A stretch of 53,866 nucleotides of DNA from Clostridium chromiireducens (lineage in GTDB: Bacteria > Bacillota > Clostridia > Clostridiales > Clostridiaceae): assembly GCF_002029255.1 (NCBI RefSeq), contig NZ_MZGT01000038.1, positions 1-53,866 on the forward strand, written 5' to 3'. The notes under the pieces were generated by a model that worked only from the letters and a program-made list of their open reading frames with translations, had not been told where the DNA came from and searched no databases. The position numbers and the translations under genes are program-made. The first letter of the stretch is position 1. Every line of letters begins with the position of its first letter. This document shows, in pieces, positions 8,093 through 19,354 of this stretch.

Positions 8093-8230
8093 ATGAATGA
8101 TAAAAATATAGAAATGATGAAAAAAATAATAGAAGAAAAGAAACAAAAAGGAAATAATACTAAAAATAATGAAAGACCTAAAAAGGTTATAGGTAGAATG
8201 TTATTGCATAGCGGAAGAACAACGCAGTAA
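8093..8230 (+). CDS. small basic protein (45 aa), unknown
   Basis: The start at 8093 has GGAGG 7 bases upstream; a longer frame opening at 8048 lacks one. The product begins MNDKNIEMMKK and is very basic (IIEEKKQKG, RPKKVIGRMLLHSGRT), without a membrane segment. A perfect 20-bp terminator follows 35 bases after the stop, so this is a complete single-gene transcript. The basic tail suggests nucleic-acid binding, but that is only a guess. Confidence 0.6.
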   Translation: MNDKNIEMMKKIIEEKKQKGNNTKNNERPKKVIGRMLLHSGRTTQ

Positions 8231-8262
8231 TTTTATATATTATTTTTTGATTTTCCTGTAAC

Positions 8263-8310
8263 AAAAATAGAGGACATGATTTCACTTATAAATCATGTCC
8301 TCTATTTTTT
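8263..8310 (+). terminator. strong intrinsic terminator, 20-bp perfect stem
   Basis: AAAAATAGAGGACATGATTT (8263-8282), a 7-base loop, and its exact reverse complement (8290-8309), ending in six T. It closes the small basic protein transcript. Confidence 0.9.
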
Positions 8311-8617
8311 ATTGCGTTTTATCTCTAACTACTTAAGCTTCTCAAACACTCTACGATTACCAATTACAAAATAACGGCATTATTACATAACAAAAAATAG
8401 CAATGTTATCAATTAATTGAACACTAGAAAAAATATATATTCTTCATTTCTAAAAATGAATTTTTTATAGAGACAATATTCATTATTTATGTTATAATTC
8501 AAAATGTTGCTAAGGTTTCTACATAAATTTGCAATTTATTGCATCTCAAATGTCATAATGAACCTTATTTTTTATTTATTTTATAAAAATTTTAAACTTA
8601 AGCAAAGGAGAACATGT
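8311..8617 (+). promoter_or_regulatory. symporter upstream region with probable promoter
   Basis: No gene is visible in these 307 bases. A -10 TATAAT at 8493-8498 is preceded, after 17 bases, by GAGACA (8470-8475), a partial match to a -35 TTGACA, giving a 5' leader of about 110 bases before the symporter start. No riboswitch fold was recognised in that leader. Confidence 0.45.
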
Positions 8618-9889
8618 ATGAAGAAAATTAAATTTGGTCTGGCATTACAAATTCTTGTCGGACTTGTACTTGGAATTATTGTAGGTGGATTTTTTTATGG
8701 TAATCCAGCTGTTGAGGCATATTTAAAGCCTATTGGAGATATTTTTATTCGATTAATTAAAATGATTGTTGTTCCAATAGTCTTTTCATCCCTTGTTGTT
8801 GGTATCGCTGGAGCAGGAGATATTAAGCAAGTAGGAAGACTTGGAGGAAAAACTATTCTTTATTTTGAGATAGTAACTACAGTTGCTATTGTTCTTGGAC
8901 TTTTTATAGCTAACGTTGTTCATCCTGGAACAGGAATAAATATGCAAGAACTTACTAAAGCTAGTATTGATACTTATGTAGCAACTTCTGAAAAAGTGGC
9001 TAATCATAGTTTTGCAGATACTTTTGTAAATATTGTGCCTACTAATATTTTTGCGGCCCTTACAAATGGAGATATGCTTGCAGTTATTTTCTTTTCAGTT
9101 ATGTTTGGTTTAGGAGTTTCTGCAATTGGAGAAAAGGGAAAACCAGTTCTACAGTTTGCTCAAGGCACAGCTGACGCGATGTTTTGGGTAACTAATCAAA
9201 TAATGAAAACAGCTCCTTTTGGGGTATTTGCTTTAATTGGTGTAACAGTTTCTAAGTTTGGACTTTCATCTTTAATTCCACTTGGAAAATTAGTTGTTAC
9301 TACTTATGGTTCAATGATTCTATTTATACTAGTAGTGTTAGGATTAATTGCAAAATTTGTTGGGACTAGCATCTTCTCAATCATTAAAATTTTAAAGGAT
9401 GAACTTATACTTGCTTATAGTACTGCAAGTTCTGAAACAGTTCTACCTAAAATCATGGAGAAAATGGAGAAATTCGGATGTCCTAAGGCAATTGCAACCT
9501 TTGTTGTACCAACAGGTTATTCTTTTAATTTAGATGGTTCTACACTTTACCAAGCTATTGCTGCTATATTTATAGCACAATTATATGGTATTGATTTATC
9601 TATAGCTCAGCAAATCAATTTAATGCTTGTGCTAATGCTTACTTCAAAAGGTATAGCAGGCGTTCCGGGAGTATCTTTTGTAGTTCTTCTAGCAACTCTT
9701 GGTTCTGTTGGAATCCCACTAGAAGGCTTAGCTTTCATAGCAGGAATAGATCGTATACTTGATATGGCTAGAACTGTTGTAAATGTCTTAGGTAATTCTT
9801 TAGCAGTAGTTGTTGTATCAAAGTGGGAAGGAAAATATAATTCCATCAAAGCTCAAGAATATGTAGAATCCATAAAAAAGGTCGCTTAA
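8618..9889 (+). CDS. dicarboxylate/amino acid:cation symporter (DAACS family)
   Basis: 423 residues with many membrane helices. It carries the family hallmarks: the serine-rich reentrant loop (YSTASSETVLP, about 267-277) and the transport motif GYSFNLDGSTLYQ (about 300-312), as in GltP/GltT/DctA. It imports glutamate, aspartate or C4-dicarboxylates with sodium or protons. The start is placed at 8618 because AAAGGAG lies just upstream; the frame extends 38 codons further up without a ribosome binding site. Monocistronic, ended by a perfect terminator. The exact substrate is not assignable by eye. Confidence 0.93.
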   Translation: MKKIKFGLALQILVGLVLGIIVGGFFYGNPAVEAYLKPIGDIFIRLIKMIVVPIVFSSLVVGIAGAGDIKQVGRLGGKTILYFEIVTTVAIVLGLFIANVVHPGTGINMQELTKASIDTYVATSEKVANHSFADTFVNIVPTNIFAALTNGDMLAVIFFSVMFGLGVSAIGEKGKPVLQFAQGTADAMFWVTNQIMKTAPFGVFALIGVTVSKFGLSSLIPLGKLVVTTYGSMILFILVVLGLIAKFVGTSIFSIIKILKDELILAYSTASSETVLPKIMEKMEKFGCPKAIATFVVPTGYSFNLDGSTLYQAIAAIFIAQLYGIDLSIAQQINLMLVLMLTSKGIAGVPGVSFVVLLATLGSVGIPLEGLAFIAGIDRILDMARTVVNVLGNSLAVVVVSKWEGKYNSIKAQEYVESIKKVA

Positions 9890-9972
9890 TATTTTTTTAA
9901 GAATAAATTAGTTAAGTATTAACTTTTTCTTATTTTTACCGAAATAATTTTACATATCTAGATTATAAAAAT

Positions 9973-10019
9973 AAAGGACAATTAGGAGATATAGTATTTC
10001 CCAATTGTCCTTTGTTTTT
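9973..10019 (+). terminator. terminator of the symporter gene
   Basis: AAAGGACAATT (9973-9983) pairs exactly with AATTGTCCTTT (10003-10013), with inner GG/CC pairing, followed by GTTTTT. It lies between the symporter and the convergent metH. Confidence 0.85.
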
Positions 10020-10071
10020 AATTAATCTAAAAATTATTCTGCTAACTTATGTATAACCTTATTATTTAAAT

Positions 10072-13000
10072 TTAGTCTATAAGTGTATACATAAGTTTTT
10101 TAAGTTCACCTTTATCCCTGCCATTCCTTTGAGCATAATCATCAAACTGATCCTTATCTATTTTGTTAATGTCAAAATACTTAGCATCCTTATTTCCAAA
10201 ATAAAGACCACAGGTACTTGCTGTAGGTGACATCATATAGCTGTCAGTAAGCTCTACTTTAAGCTCACCTTCTTTATCAAGCAAGTTAAACAATTTAACT
10301 TTTTCTGAATGGTCTCTAAGTGAAGGATAACCAATTGCAGGCCTTATTCCTCTATAGTTGCCTTTAAATATATCATCCATAGATGAGTTTTCATCTGGGG
10401 AATATGCCCAGAATTCTTTTCTTACTTTAAGATGAATATATTCTGCAAAGGCTTCTGCAAGTCTATCAGCAAGTAAGATAACCATTGTCGCATTATAGTC
10501 ATCACCAGCAGCTTTAAGTTTATCTGCATATTCTTTTGCGCCTATTCCACCTGTCGTAATAAAGCCACCTATATAATCCTTTATTCCACTAGTTTTAGGT
10601 GCTATAAAATCTGATAAACACATGTAAGTGTTATCTTTTTTCTCCTCTTGCTGTCTAAGAAGATTAAAGGTACTTACTTCTGAATTATTATAAATCTCAA
10701 TATCATCTCCAATAGAATTGGCTTCAAAGATACCAAAAGCTGCATTTGCTTTTAGAATATTCTCACTTTCCATTTTATCAAGCATTTTTTCTGCATCAGC
10801 TAATAGTTTCTTCGCTTCTTCACCATACTTTGCATCTTTCAATATCTTTGGATATATCATTCCCATATCCCATGCAATGAAGAAAAAGCTCCAGTCTATA
10901 TACTTTCTTAACTTTCCTATAGGAAAATCAATATATTTCTTTATACCTAACATCTTAGGTTTATCTATCTCTTCTTTATCCCATTCCTTCTTAAAGCTAT
11001 TTTCCCTTGCATAATCTAGTGGGACAAATTTTTTAGGTACTTTATTGAAGAGTTCTCTTATTGATTCATATTCAGCTTCCAATGATTTAAGGTATTCAGC
11101 TTTTTTCTCTTTGTTTAAAAGTAATTTAGCAGCTTCAACTGCTTTTGAAGCATCAGTTGTATGAATTACTCCACCTGAATACTTTGGTGCAATTTTAATT
11201 GCTGTATGAGCTTTAGATGTTGTAGCTCCACCAACCATAAGTGGAATTTTAAAGCCCTGCTTTTCCATCTCTTCCGCAACAGTTGCCATTTCTTCTAAAG
11301 ATGGAGTTATAAGACCGCTTAAAGCAATTATATCTGCATTTTCTTTCTTAGCTGTTTCTAAAATAACTTCAGTTGGTACCATTACTCCAAGGTCAATAAC
11401 TTCAAAGTTATTACAAGAAAGGACTACTGATACAATATTTTTTCCTATATCATGAACATCACCCTTTACAGTTGCAAAAACTACTTTTCCCGCGCTAATA
11501 CTTCCGCCGCTGCTTTTTTCTTCTTCTAAATATGGCATTAACACTTCAACAGCCTTTTTCATAACCCTAGCACTCTTTACGACTTGAGGTAAAAACATCT
11601 TGCCATCACCAAAAAGTTTACCAACTTCATTCATGCCATCCATAAGAGGTCCTTCTATTACTTCTAAGGATTTACTATATTCTGTTCTTACTTCTTCTAC
11701 ATCTTCCTTAATATATTTATCTATGCCTTTTATTAAAGCAGTTTTTAATCTTTCTTTGACATTTTCATTTCTCCAAGCTTCCTTGTTTTCTTCTGCTTTA
11801 TTATCTACTTTGTTATAGCCTGCTGCAAATTCTAAAAGTTCATCTGCTGCATTTTCACTTTTATTAAAAATAACTGCTTCTACTTTTTCAAGTAAAGCTT
11901 TATCAATTTCATCATAAATTTGTATCATTCCTGGGTTAACAATTCCCATATCCATTCCATCTTTAATTGCATGATACAAAAACACCGAATGCATTGCTTC
12001 TCTTATTACATTGTTACCTCTAAAGGCAAAGGAAAGATTACTTACGCCACCACTTACTTTTGCATATGGCAAATTTTCTTTTATCCATTTAGTTGCATTA
12101 ATAAAATCTACTGCATAATTATTATGTTCTTCTATTCCTGTAGCAATTGTTAGGATATTGGGGTCAAATATTATATTTTCTGGAGAGAATTTAACCTCAT
12201 TTACCAAAATGTCATAAGCTCTTTTGCAGATGCTGATTTTTTTCTCATATGTATCTGCCTGCCCATTCTCATCAAAAGCCATAACTACAACAGCTGCTCC
12301 GAAATCTTTTATAATGGTTGCCTGTCTTTTGAATTCCTCTTCTCCCACCTTAAGACTTATAGAATTTACAATTGGTTTTCCTTGAAGCGCTTTAAGTCCA
12401 GTTACAAGGACTTCAAATTTAGATGAATCTATCATTACTGGTACCTTTGAAATTTCAGGCTCACTTGCTAAAAGTTTTAGAAAATTATCCATCTCCTCTT
12501 TAGCATCTAAAAGTGCATCATCAAAGTTTATATCTATGACTTGAGCTCCATTTTCAACCTGATCTTTTGCTATAGATAAAGCTTCTTCATAATTCTTTTC
12601 TCTTATTAATCTTGCAAATTTCGCTGAACCTGCTACATTTGTTCTTTCACCTATATTAATAAAGTTATTTTCCTTATTTGCTCTAAATGCTTCTAAACCA
12701 CAGTAAACAGATTCCCTCTTTATATCAGGTAGTTTTCTAGGTGGTATATCTTTTATAGCTTCACTAATTGCTCTTATATGATCTGGAGTTGTACCACAGC
12801 AGCCTCCTACAATATTAAGACATCCATCCTTTGCTAAACTTTTTATTAAAGATGCAGTTTCTTCTGGTCTTTCATCATATTCACCAAAAGAATTTGGAAG
12901 TCCTGCATTTGGATAAACACTTATATACCTATTTTGAGTTTTTGAAAGAAATTTTACAAATGGTATTAAATCCTTTGCTCCAAAGGAACAATTTAGACCT

Positions 13001-13713
13001 ATTGCAATTATACTTTCGTCTACCATGGTGTTTGCAAAAGCTTCTAAAGTCTGACCTGAAAGAATCCTTCCGCTTTTATCCGCAATAGTCCCAGATATTA
13101 TTATAGGTAAGTTCTTACCTTTTTCTAAAAATGCAGACTTTGCTCCCATAAGGGCAGCTCTGGCATTTAATGCATCAAATATTGTTTCTATAAGTATTAA
13201 ATCTGCTCCACCATCAATAAGACCTTGAACCTGTTCTTTATAGGCATCTACCAATTCGTCAAAACTTATATTCCTATAGCCTGGATTTTCAACGTCTGGA
13301 GATAAAGAGGCCGTTTTATTTGTAGGTCCAAGTGACCCTGCTACAAAACGCGGCTTATCTGGAGTTTCAGCTGTAAATTTATCTGCAGCAGCTCTAGCTA
13401 GCTTTGCGCCTTCAAAATTAAGCTCATATATTTTATCTTCTAACTCATAGTCTTTTTGAGATATACTCGTACTATTAAATGTGTTAGTTTCAATTATATC
13501 TGCTCCAGACTTTAAATATGCTTCGTGAATTTCTCTTATTATATTGGGACTCGTGAGATTTAAAATATCATTATTTCCTTTTTGGCTGCAAGAGAAGTTT
13601 AGATTACCTCTAAAATCTTTTTCTTCTAATTTATAATTTTGAATACAAGTCCCCATAGCCCCATCTAGCACCAGTATTTTTTTTTCTAATAGATCTTTTA
13701 TTCGTAATTTCAT
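10072..13713 (-). CDS. metH: cobalamin-dependent methionine synthase
   Basis: Full-length 1213-residue MetH, which transfers a methyl group from 5-methyltetrahydrofolate to homocysteine through cob(I)alamin. Domains in order: homocysteine methyltransferase (about 10-325) with zinc-ligand cysteines in LNCSFG and GGCCGTTP; pterin-binding domain (about 345-610, starting [11 protein letters not shown]); cobalamin cap and binding domain (about 635-870) with the lower-axial-ligand motif DVHDIG (752-757); AdoMet reactivation domain (about 890-1213) with [12 protein letters not shown] and a C-terminal YFG motif. The start at 13713 has GGGAGG upstream; the frame extends 13 codons further but that start lacks a ribosome binding site. 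I see no cobalamin or SAM riboswitch in the short region upstream. Single-gene unit. Confidence 0.97.
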   Translation of the reverse strand: MKLRIKDLLEKKILVLDGAMGTCIQNYKLEEKDFRGNLNFSCSQKGNNDILNLTSPNIIREIHEAYLKSGADIIETNTFNSTSISQKDYELEDKIYELNFEGAKLARAAADKFTAETPDKPRFVAGSLGPTNKTASLSPDVENPGYRNISFDELVDAYKEQVQGLIDGGADLILIETIFDALNARAALMGAKSAFLEKGKNLPIIISGTIADKSGRILSGQTLEAFANTMVDESIIAIGLNCSFGAKDLIPFVKFLSKTQNRYISVYPNAGLPNSFGEYDERPEETASLIKSLAKDGCLNIVGGCCGTTPDHIRAISEAIKDIPPRKLPDIKRESVYCGLEAFRANKENNFINIGERTNVAGSAKFARLIREKNYEEALSIAKDQVENGAQVIDINFDDALLDAKEEMDNFLKLLASEPEISKVPVMIDSSKFEVLVTGLKALQGKPIVNSISLKVGEEEFKRQATIIKDFGAAVVVMAFDENGQADTYEKKISICKRAYDILVNEVKFSPENIIFDPNILTIATGIEEHNNYAVDFINATKWIKENLPYAKVSGGVSNLSFAFRGNNVIREAMHSVFLYHAIKDGMDMGIVNPGMIQIYDEIDKALLEKVEAVIFNKSENAADELLEFAAGYNKVDNKAEENKEAWRNENVKERLKTALIKGIDKYIKEDVEEVRTEYSKSLEVIEGPLMDGMNEVGKLFGDGKMFLPQVVKSARVMKKAVEVLMPYLEEEKSSGGSISAGKVVFATVKGDVHDIGKNIVSVVLSCNNFEVIDLGVMVPTEVILETAKKENADIIALSGLITPSLEEMATVAEEMEKQGFKIPLMVGGATTSKAHTAIKIAPKYSGGVIHTTDASKAVEAAKLLLNKEKKAEYLKSLEAEYESIRELFNKVPKKFVPLDYARENSFKKEWDKEEIDKPKMLGIKKYIDFPIGKLRKYIDWSFFFIAWDMGMIYPKILKDAKYGEEAKKLLADAEKMLDKMESENILKANAAFGIFEANSIGDDIEIYNNSEVSTFNLLRQQEEKKDNTYMCLSDFIAPKTSGIKDYIGGFITTGGIGAKEYADKLKAAGDDYNATMVILLADRLAEAFAEYIHLKVRKEFWAYSPDENSSMDDIFKGNYRGIRPAIGYPSLRDHSEKVKLFNLLDKEGELKVELTDSYMMSPTASTCGLYFGNKDAKYFDINKIDKDQFDDYAQRNGRDKGELKKLMYTLID

Positions 13714-13956
13714 TAGTTTACCTCCCCAAAGTGCATTATCTGAATAGATCAATTTTAAAGCATTTATTATAAATATATCAATATATTTTTCAATAAATGA
13801 TTATATAACGATTGTACCATACTATGATGATTTTAGAATAATATCTAACTAGTAAATTCAAAAATGAACTAACTTATACAAGTTACCTTCTTTCACATAT
13901 AAACTTAACACATTTTGCATACACTAATAAGGATTCCTTCCTTGGAGGTTTTTACT

Positions 13957-14499
13957 ATGGAAAAAAAGAAGATAGATAGACGGATAAGACGAACTAAGAA
14001 GGTTTTAATAGAAGCCTTAACAAAACTTATGTCTGAAAAGAAAATAAATAATATTACAGTAAAGGAACTTACTGATTTAGCTGATGTTAACAGGTCAACT
14101 TTTTATCTTTACTATAATGATATATATGATATGTTAGAAAAGATCGAAGAAGAATTATTCAACGACTTTACAGAAGCTTACGAAAAATTTTCAGAAGAAA
14201 CTACTACTTATGATAGCTTATTATCTTTCTTAGCTTATTTACTTGAATTTATAAAAATCAATGCTGATATGTTTAAAATATTACTTGGTCCTGATGGAGA
14301 TTATGCTTTTATAGATAGATTTAAAAATTTTATAAAGCATACCGATTTTCCACTAAACAGTTCATTTTCTGAAATAAAAGCTTATTACTATATCCCCTAC
14401 ACCATATCAGGCTTTATTGGAGTTGTGCAACAGTGGCTTAATAATAATATGGATGTCTCCCCTAATGATTTAGCAATTATTATAATTGAAATGCTTTAA
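13957..14499 (+). CDS. TetR-family transcriptional regulator
   Basis: 180 residues. The N-terminal helix-turn-helix is clear: RRIRRTKKVLIEALTKLM, then KINNITVKELTDLADVNRSTFYLYYND, the typical TetR recognition helix. The C-terminal ligand domain is of the TetR_C type common in Firmicutes. The start at 13957 has TTGGAGG upstream. It faces the MMPL exporter gene convergently with a shared terminator between them; regulator and exporter pairs of this kind are common, so it probably represses that exporter, but the arrangement is tail to tail and no operator was identified. Confidence 0.9.
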   Translation: MEKKKIDRRIRRTKKVLIEALTKLMSEKKINNITVKELTDLADVNRSTFYLYYNDIYDMLEKIEEELFNDFTEAYEKFSEETTTYDSLLSFLAYLLEFIKINADMFKILLGPDGDYAFIDRFKNFIKHTDFPLNSSFSEIKAYYYIPYTISGFIGVVQQWLNNNMDVSPNDLAIIIIEML

Positions 14500-14520
14500 A
14501 TATGTACGATAGGAATTTTA

Positions 14521-14548
14521 AAAGGTGCCGCTAATTAACGACACCTTT
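14521..14548. terminator. bidirectional terminator between tetR-type gene and exporter
   Basis: AAAGGTGCCG (14521-14530) and CGACACCTTT (14539-14548) form a stem with one non-Watson-Crick position, with A and T tracts at both ends. It serves both convergent genes. Confidence 0.7.
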
Positions 14549-14562
14549 ATTATTTATTTAAT

Positions 14563-17500
14563 TTAGATTTCTTCAATATAGTTATTCTTTTTCATTGCTT
14601 TCGAAATCTCTTGTATTTTAGTATTTGATTTTTTTGAAATATCTTCTGATATTGACATAAGCGCTGGTATAGCAACTGGAAGTAAAACAAACGCTAATAG
14701 GAACAATCCTATTACAACAGCTATTGCTAGTTCCATTAATATAACAATATTAGATGGATACAATGTAGCAAAAGTTCCAGCTAAAATAATAGCTGCTGAC
14801 ATTACTACTCCGCCTATTTTTCTTGATGCTATTATAATGGCTTCTTTTGCTGAAATATCTGAATATTCCTTAAAGCGCATCATTAGGAATATACTATAAT
14901 CAACTCCTAATGCAGCTATCATAATAAATGAGAAGAAAGGAACATTCCATGATAAACCTTCTGCTGCACTACTAAATAACATTTTTGATATAAAACCTGT
15001 TGCTGATAGAGCTGCATAATAAGCTACTCCAAGGGAACCCACTATATAAACTGGGATCCAAAATGATCTTATTATAATGACAAGTAGTATAAATATAGCT
15101 CCAAGTACTATTATTTGTGTAAAAGTTATATCGTGAGTTGCAACATTGCTTAGATCATTAGAATTAGCTGTTGCCCCTGCAACTCCATATTTTACACCAG
15201 AAAGTTTTGTACCGCTAAGATTGTTTTCAACTACTGTGTTTATATTATCTATAAGATTAATTGAAGCATCAGAATACGGCTCTGAATCTAAAGTTATAGT
15301 TAATTTAGCTATTTTTCTGTCGTCGGACATATATGCATCGAACATTTTAGTTATATCTGCATTATTAAAGGCTTCATCAGGAATATAAAAACTTTTAGTG
15401 TTAGTAAGTTGATTTAAAAAATCATTACTCTTATCAATCCCATCTGATATGCTTGATAACCCATTGCTGCTTCCATTTAATCCATCCTTTAGTTGTGTCA
15501 TTCCTCCACTAAGATTGTTTAATCCATTATACAAAGTATCTTGGCCTGTTTTAATTTTATCAGCGCCACTTCTTAGCTGCGCCATACTTTTTATAACTTG
15601 TTCTTGTCCACTATTTCCTTGTCTTAGTCCATTTGAAAGTGCTTTTGCTCCATTCTCAAGTTCATTAATACCTTTTACAAGCTCTGAATTTGTGCCTGTG
15701 CTATCTATAACTGTTTTTAGCCCCTCATTAACTTGTTTCAAGCCAGATGCTAAAGTATCATAATTTTTGTTAGCATTGTCCATTGCTGATGTAATGCCGT
15801 CTAATGAAGCCGATAACTTGTTAGACATCTCTTTAAGGGCAGCTACGTCTGGATCATTAGGTAATTTTGCATCAATGTTATTAATACTTCCCTTCATAGC
15901 GTCTGACAACTGTTTCAATTGAATTATAGATGCTTCCAAAGATTTATACCCGTCTCCAAGTGTAGTATATCCATTATTTATCTCTGTAATTTTGCTTGAA
16001 ATATTCTCAAGTCCGCCATTAATGCTTGCGACTCCGGTTTTAAGTTTTCCGATACCTGTTGCAAGATTGTCTGCACCATTGGCTCCTTGTGCAATACCAT
16101 CATTTATTTTTACTAATCCGTTAGTTATAGCGTCCATTCCACCCTTTAGATTTCCTGTACCTATAGATAAATCTTTAACTGATGAAAAATCAGGAGCGTA
16201 TAAACTATTATCCATCTTATTTAATCCATCTTTAACCTTACCAATACCATCATTTGCGCTAGATAATCCATTAACTACAGTATTTGTTTGTTTATTTGTA
16301 TAAAAATTATCTATCATATTTCCCATAGGCTGAGTTGGACCAGATACTTCTTTAATACCCTTTATCCCTTTAAGTTTTTCAGTAAGATTATCTATTATCG
16401 CTAAATCCTCGTTATTATCTAAAGGCTGCTCGCTCTCTAAAACAACAGTAGTCTGCATAACCTTCCCTGCACTAAATTTATCTGTAATAATATTAAACCC
16501 TTTTACAGATTGATTTGTCTCACTTAAATCTTTAATATTATCAAAAGACAATTTATTTGCATTAAACGCTATTATAGGAGTAAGCATTATTGCTACTACA
16601 AGTAAAGAGATTACTGGATGTTTAACTGATAACGAAGTTATTCTGCCCCATAAACCATTTTCTTTATGACTATTTATTTCTTTTGATGGCCAGAACAATT
16701 TACCGCCCAAGAGCTTCATAGCTATAGGCGTAAATGTGAACATTTCTATTAAAAGAATAGCTATACCTATAGCAACAGCATTAGCTGATTTATATATAGA
16801 AAACTGTACAAAAGTTAAACTTGCAAAAGCTATTAAAACCGTCAATCCACTATATAGTATTGTTTTACCTGAAGTTTTATAGCTAGTTACTATTGCTTCA
16901 TCAACTGACAAGCCATGGGACAACTCTTCTTTAAATCTATTAAGTAAAAGTATATGGTAATCTGTCCCGATTCCAAATAACACTAAACATACAAACATTT
17001 GAGTAAAATTTGTAGCCGGAAAATTAAATTGATTAACCATTACTCCAATAATCCCCATAGAGCAAATATATGATAATCCTACAGCTAAAAGAGTTACTAT
17101 AGGTGTAACAACTGAACGGAACATAAGTATTAATACAACCAATATGAATCCCACAGTTATAATAGCACTTTTATCTATACTTTTTGCCACTTCATTTTGA
17201 TAATCATTATTTATTGCAAGTGAACCTGTAATATAATGATTTACTTTGACATCTTTAATCGCATCATTAAAATCCTGCATAACTGTATTCCTGTCTCTTT
17301 CACCTTTTTCAAAGGAAACTGATGCGAGAACAGTTGTATTATCTTTTGATATCATCTGATCTTTGGCTTCTGGTTTGCTAAAGGGATCTATGATATCAGT
17401 TATTTGTAATTGTTCTTTACTTTGATTTAATTTATCTATACCTTGCTTAATATCATTCATTTCATCGCCTGAGAGTCCTTTATCGCTGCTAAAGACTAGT

Positions 17501-17697
17501 AGCAGTGAATCCCCCTTGGATGTGCCCATCTTGTTTATCATTTCTTGTGCGACTACAGATGGTGAATTTTCACTTATTGTAGCTTCACCTTTTTGACCAA
17601 GTATTTTATTGAAATTTGGTTGATTAAGAGTGAAAACCACTGTAGCTATAATCCATACAATCAATATACTAAAACGATGTTTTAATATCTTCCTCAT
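14563..17697 (-). CDS. MMPL/RND-family exporter with long heptad-repeat insertion
   Basis: 1044 residues. Membrane helix at about 8-27, extracytoplasmic loop 1, helices at about 176-330 with the proton-relay type motif GIGTDYHILLLNRF (242-255), a helix at about 361-379, loop 2 (about 385-860), then the second helix bundle with GVDYSIFLMMRFKEY. This is the two-fold MmpL/YdgH architecture, which exports lipids, peptides or drugs using the proton gradient. Loop 2 contains an unusual stretch of about 280 residues (476-757) of repeated G(L/I)xx(I/L)xxG units, like those of YhgE/phage-infection proteins, predicted to form a long extracellular coiled stalk. The ribosome binding site is GGAGGAGAA. 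It lies convergent to a TetR regulator. Substrate unknown. Confidence 0.93.
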   Translation of the reverse strand: MRKILKHRFSILIVWIIATVVFTLNQPNFNKILGQKGEATISENSPSVVAQEMINKMGTSKGDSLLLVFSSDKGLSGDEMNDIKQGIDKLNQSKEQLQITDIIDPFSKPEAKDQMISKDNTTVLASVSFEKGERDRNTVMQDFNDAIKDVKVNHYITGSLAINNDYQNEVAKSIDKSAIITVGFILVVLILMFRSVVTPIVTLLAVGLSYICSMGIIGVMVNQFNFPATNFTQMFVCLVLFGIGTDYHILLLNRFKEELSHGLSVDEAIVTSYKTSGKTILYSGLTVLIAFASLTFVQFSIYKSANAVAIGIAILLIEMFTFTPIAMKLLGGKLFWPSKEINSHKENGLWGRITSLSVKHPVISLLVVAIMLTPIIAFNANKLSFDNIKDLSETNQSVKGFNIITDKFSAGKVMQTTVVLESEQPLDNNEDLAIIDNLTEKLKGIKGIKEVSGPTQPMGNMIDNFYTNKQTNTVVNGLSSANDGIGKVKDGLNKMDNSLYAPDFSSVKDLSIGTGNLKGGMDAITNGLVKINDGIAQGANGADNLATGIGKLKTGVASINGGLENISSKITEINNGYTTLGDGYKSLEASIIQLKQLSDAMKGSINNIDAKLPNDPDVAALKEMSNKLSASLDGITSAMDNANKNYDTLASGLKQVNEGLKTVIDSTGTNSELVKGINELENGAKALSNGLRQGNSGQEQVIKSMAQLRSGADKIKTGQDTLYNGLNNLSGGMTQLKDGLNGSSNGLSSISDGIDKSNDFLNQLTNTKSFYIPDEAFNNADITKMFDAYMSDDRKIAKLTITLDSEPYSDASINLIDNINTVVENNLSGTKLSGVKYGVAGATANSNDLSNVATHDITFTQIIVLGAIFILLVIIIRSFWIPVYIVGSLGVAYYAALSATGFISKMLFSSAAEGLSWNVPFFSFIMIAALGVDYSIFLMMRFKEYSDISAKEAIIIASRKIGGVVMSAAIILAGTFATLYPSNIVILMELAIAVVIGLFLLAFVLLPVAIPALMSISEDISKKSNTKIQEISKAMKKNNYIEEI

Positions 17698-18032
17698 AAG
17701 TTTCTCCTCCGTTTAATAGTTATTGTTTTACCGACATGAATTTATTATATTTAGATGCATTTCTTATTTCAATCATCAATGTTGCACCAGCCTGTTGAAT
17801 ATAAGACACATTAAATAAAACTGTCGATTATCTTAGATTTACTTATGAAAAATAATATAAGCAATTTATGAAAAGATTAGAATCAATAATATTGCATATC
17901 CTGTATAGGAAATATTTATATTTGGTTCTTCGAGGTTTATATGAAAATTAGGTTAATCCACCCGGTATAAGATCATCAAGTCCTAGGCATACTAACAATA
18001 TATTTTTCCCATCTTAATTTGTAAATCTTTTA
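17698..18032. other. intergenic region with a possible coding remnant
   Basis: This 335-base gap is upstream of the MMPL exporter. On the minus strand an open frame (17720-17827) of 35 codons ends in residues resembling a protein C-terminus (IEIRNASKYNKFMSVKQ) just before the exporter ribosome binding site, but it has no ATG start (a GTG exists) and no ribosome binding site. It may be the remnant of an upstream gene. No other feature was recognised. Confidence 0.3.
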
Positions 18033-19136
18033 TTAAAAATCCCACCATGAATTAATAGGAACATTTATATTTGAATCCAATAGTACAGTTTCCCCAATTT
18101 TAGGGGCTATTAAATTTACTTCTGATCTCTTTGCCTTTTTTATTGCCCGGTCTATTGGTTCCTTCCAACCATGATAAGCTAATGTAAATGCACCCCAATG
18201 CATTAACATCATATTCTTACCCTTTACATCTATATTTGCATTGACTGCTTGTTCCGGTGTCATATGAATATTCGACCAACGCCTATCGAATTGAGCCCCC
18301 TCAATTAAGGTGATATCTAGCGGTCCATATTTATCACCGATTTTCCTAAAATGTGAACCATATCCGCCATCTCCACTGGTATATAAACGTATATTCTTTC
18401 CAATAATTATCCAACCACCCCATAGAGTTTCATTGGAATCAAATAACCCCCTTTTTGAAAAATGTCTTGATGGTGTCAGAGCAATTGTTAAGCCTTGATA
18501 ATCCATTTCATTCCACCAATTAAGTTCCGTAATTTTTTCTTTTGGAATTCCCCATCTCATTAAATGAGAATTTACTCCAAGAGGGACAAAGAAATGTAAT
18601 ACTTTACTATTCAGCTTTACAACAGATTGATAATCTAAATGGTCATAATGGTCATGTGATATAAAAACCGCATCAATAGGAGGAATTTTTTCTATAATAT
18701 CCATCATATTTTCACTATATTTATATCTTTTACTTCCTGCAAATGAAACTGGTGATGCAATAGGACTTAAAATTGGGTCCAATAGCAACTTTTTATTATT
18801 AACGCTAAGTAAGAAAGACGAGTGCCCAAGCCAAGTTAAACTATCCTTTTCACATTTGATTTTTTCCCAATCAATTGATTCAACAGGAATTTCACAATGA
18901 GGATTTCGATTTTCATCACCTGTAATCGAATCTTTAATCATTGATAAAATATTCGAGAAACTCATGTTCAAACTCGTCGGAGCTTCATTTACAAATTTCC
19001 CGTTAACATAATTATTAAATTGCTTATACGACTCTTTTTGTTCATTAGTTGGCTTTCTTCCAAAGGCTGGGTTAAATTTTAGAAATAATACAATGCCAAC
19101 ACAAAATAATATTAGAAAACTAAATACATATAACAT
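18033..19136 (-). CDS. membrane-anchored MBL-fold metal-dependent hydrolase (UlaG/NAPE-PLD-like)
   Basis: 367 residues. An N-terminal hydrophobic anchor (about 2-20) is followed by a metallo-beta-lactamase fold: WLGHSSFLL, LLLDPILS, and the metal site HDHYDHLD (HxHxDH), then later SGDGGY and HWGAF metal-ligand segments. This arrangement matches the bacterial group related to NAPE-hydrolysing phospholipase D and RomA/UlaG. Such enzymes hydrolyse phosphodiester or lactone bonds; the substrate here is not visible. It is flanked by gaps of over 200 bases on both sides and so is probably monocistronic. Confidence 0.85.
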   Translation of the reverse strand: MLYVFSFLILFCVGIVLFLKFNPAFGRKPTNEQKESYKQFNNYVNGKFVNEAPTSLNMSFSNILSMIKDSITGDENRNPHCEIPVESIDWEKIKCEKDSLTWLGHSSFLLSVNNKKLLLDPILSPIASPVSFAGSKRYKYSENMMDIIEKIPPIDAVFISHDHYDHLDYQSVVKLNSKVLHFFVPLGVNSHLMRWGIPKEKITELNWWNEMDYQGLTIALTPSRHFSKRGLFDSNETLWGGWIIIGKNIRLYTSGDGGYGSHFRKIGDKYGPLDITLIEGAQFDRRWSNIHMTPEQAVNANIDVKGKNMMLMHWGAFTLAYHGWKEPIDRAIKKAKRSEVNLIAPKIGETVLLDSNINVPINSWWDF

Positions 19137-19354
19137 CTCTTTTTTCTTATTCCTCCTATATTTTCATTCGTTCATATTACCTTATTAATTAATTTATAAG
19201 TTATTTAAAACATGCTTTTGCTTTACTTAAAATTAGAACGTATTTCTATTAGTTTCTGTAAATTTATAAAAATTATGCCACCAGAGTCTTATCCTGATGA
19301 CATTCAAATATAAAAATATATTTAACCTATGACTACTATCCGAAAAGTTTCACT

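Noticed and set aside
13714..13956. SAM or cobalamin riboswitch upstream of metH
   Set aside because: The interval is short and AT-rich and I could not find the conserved cores of either class.
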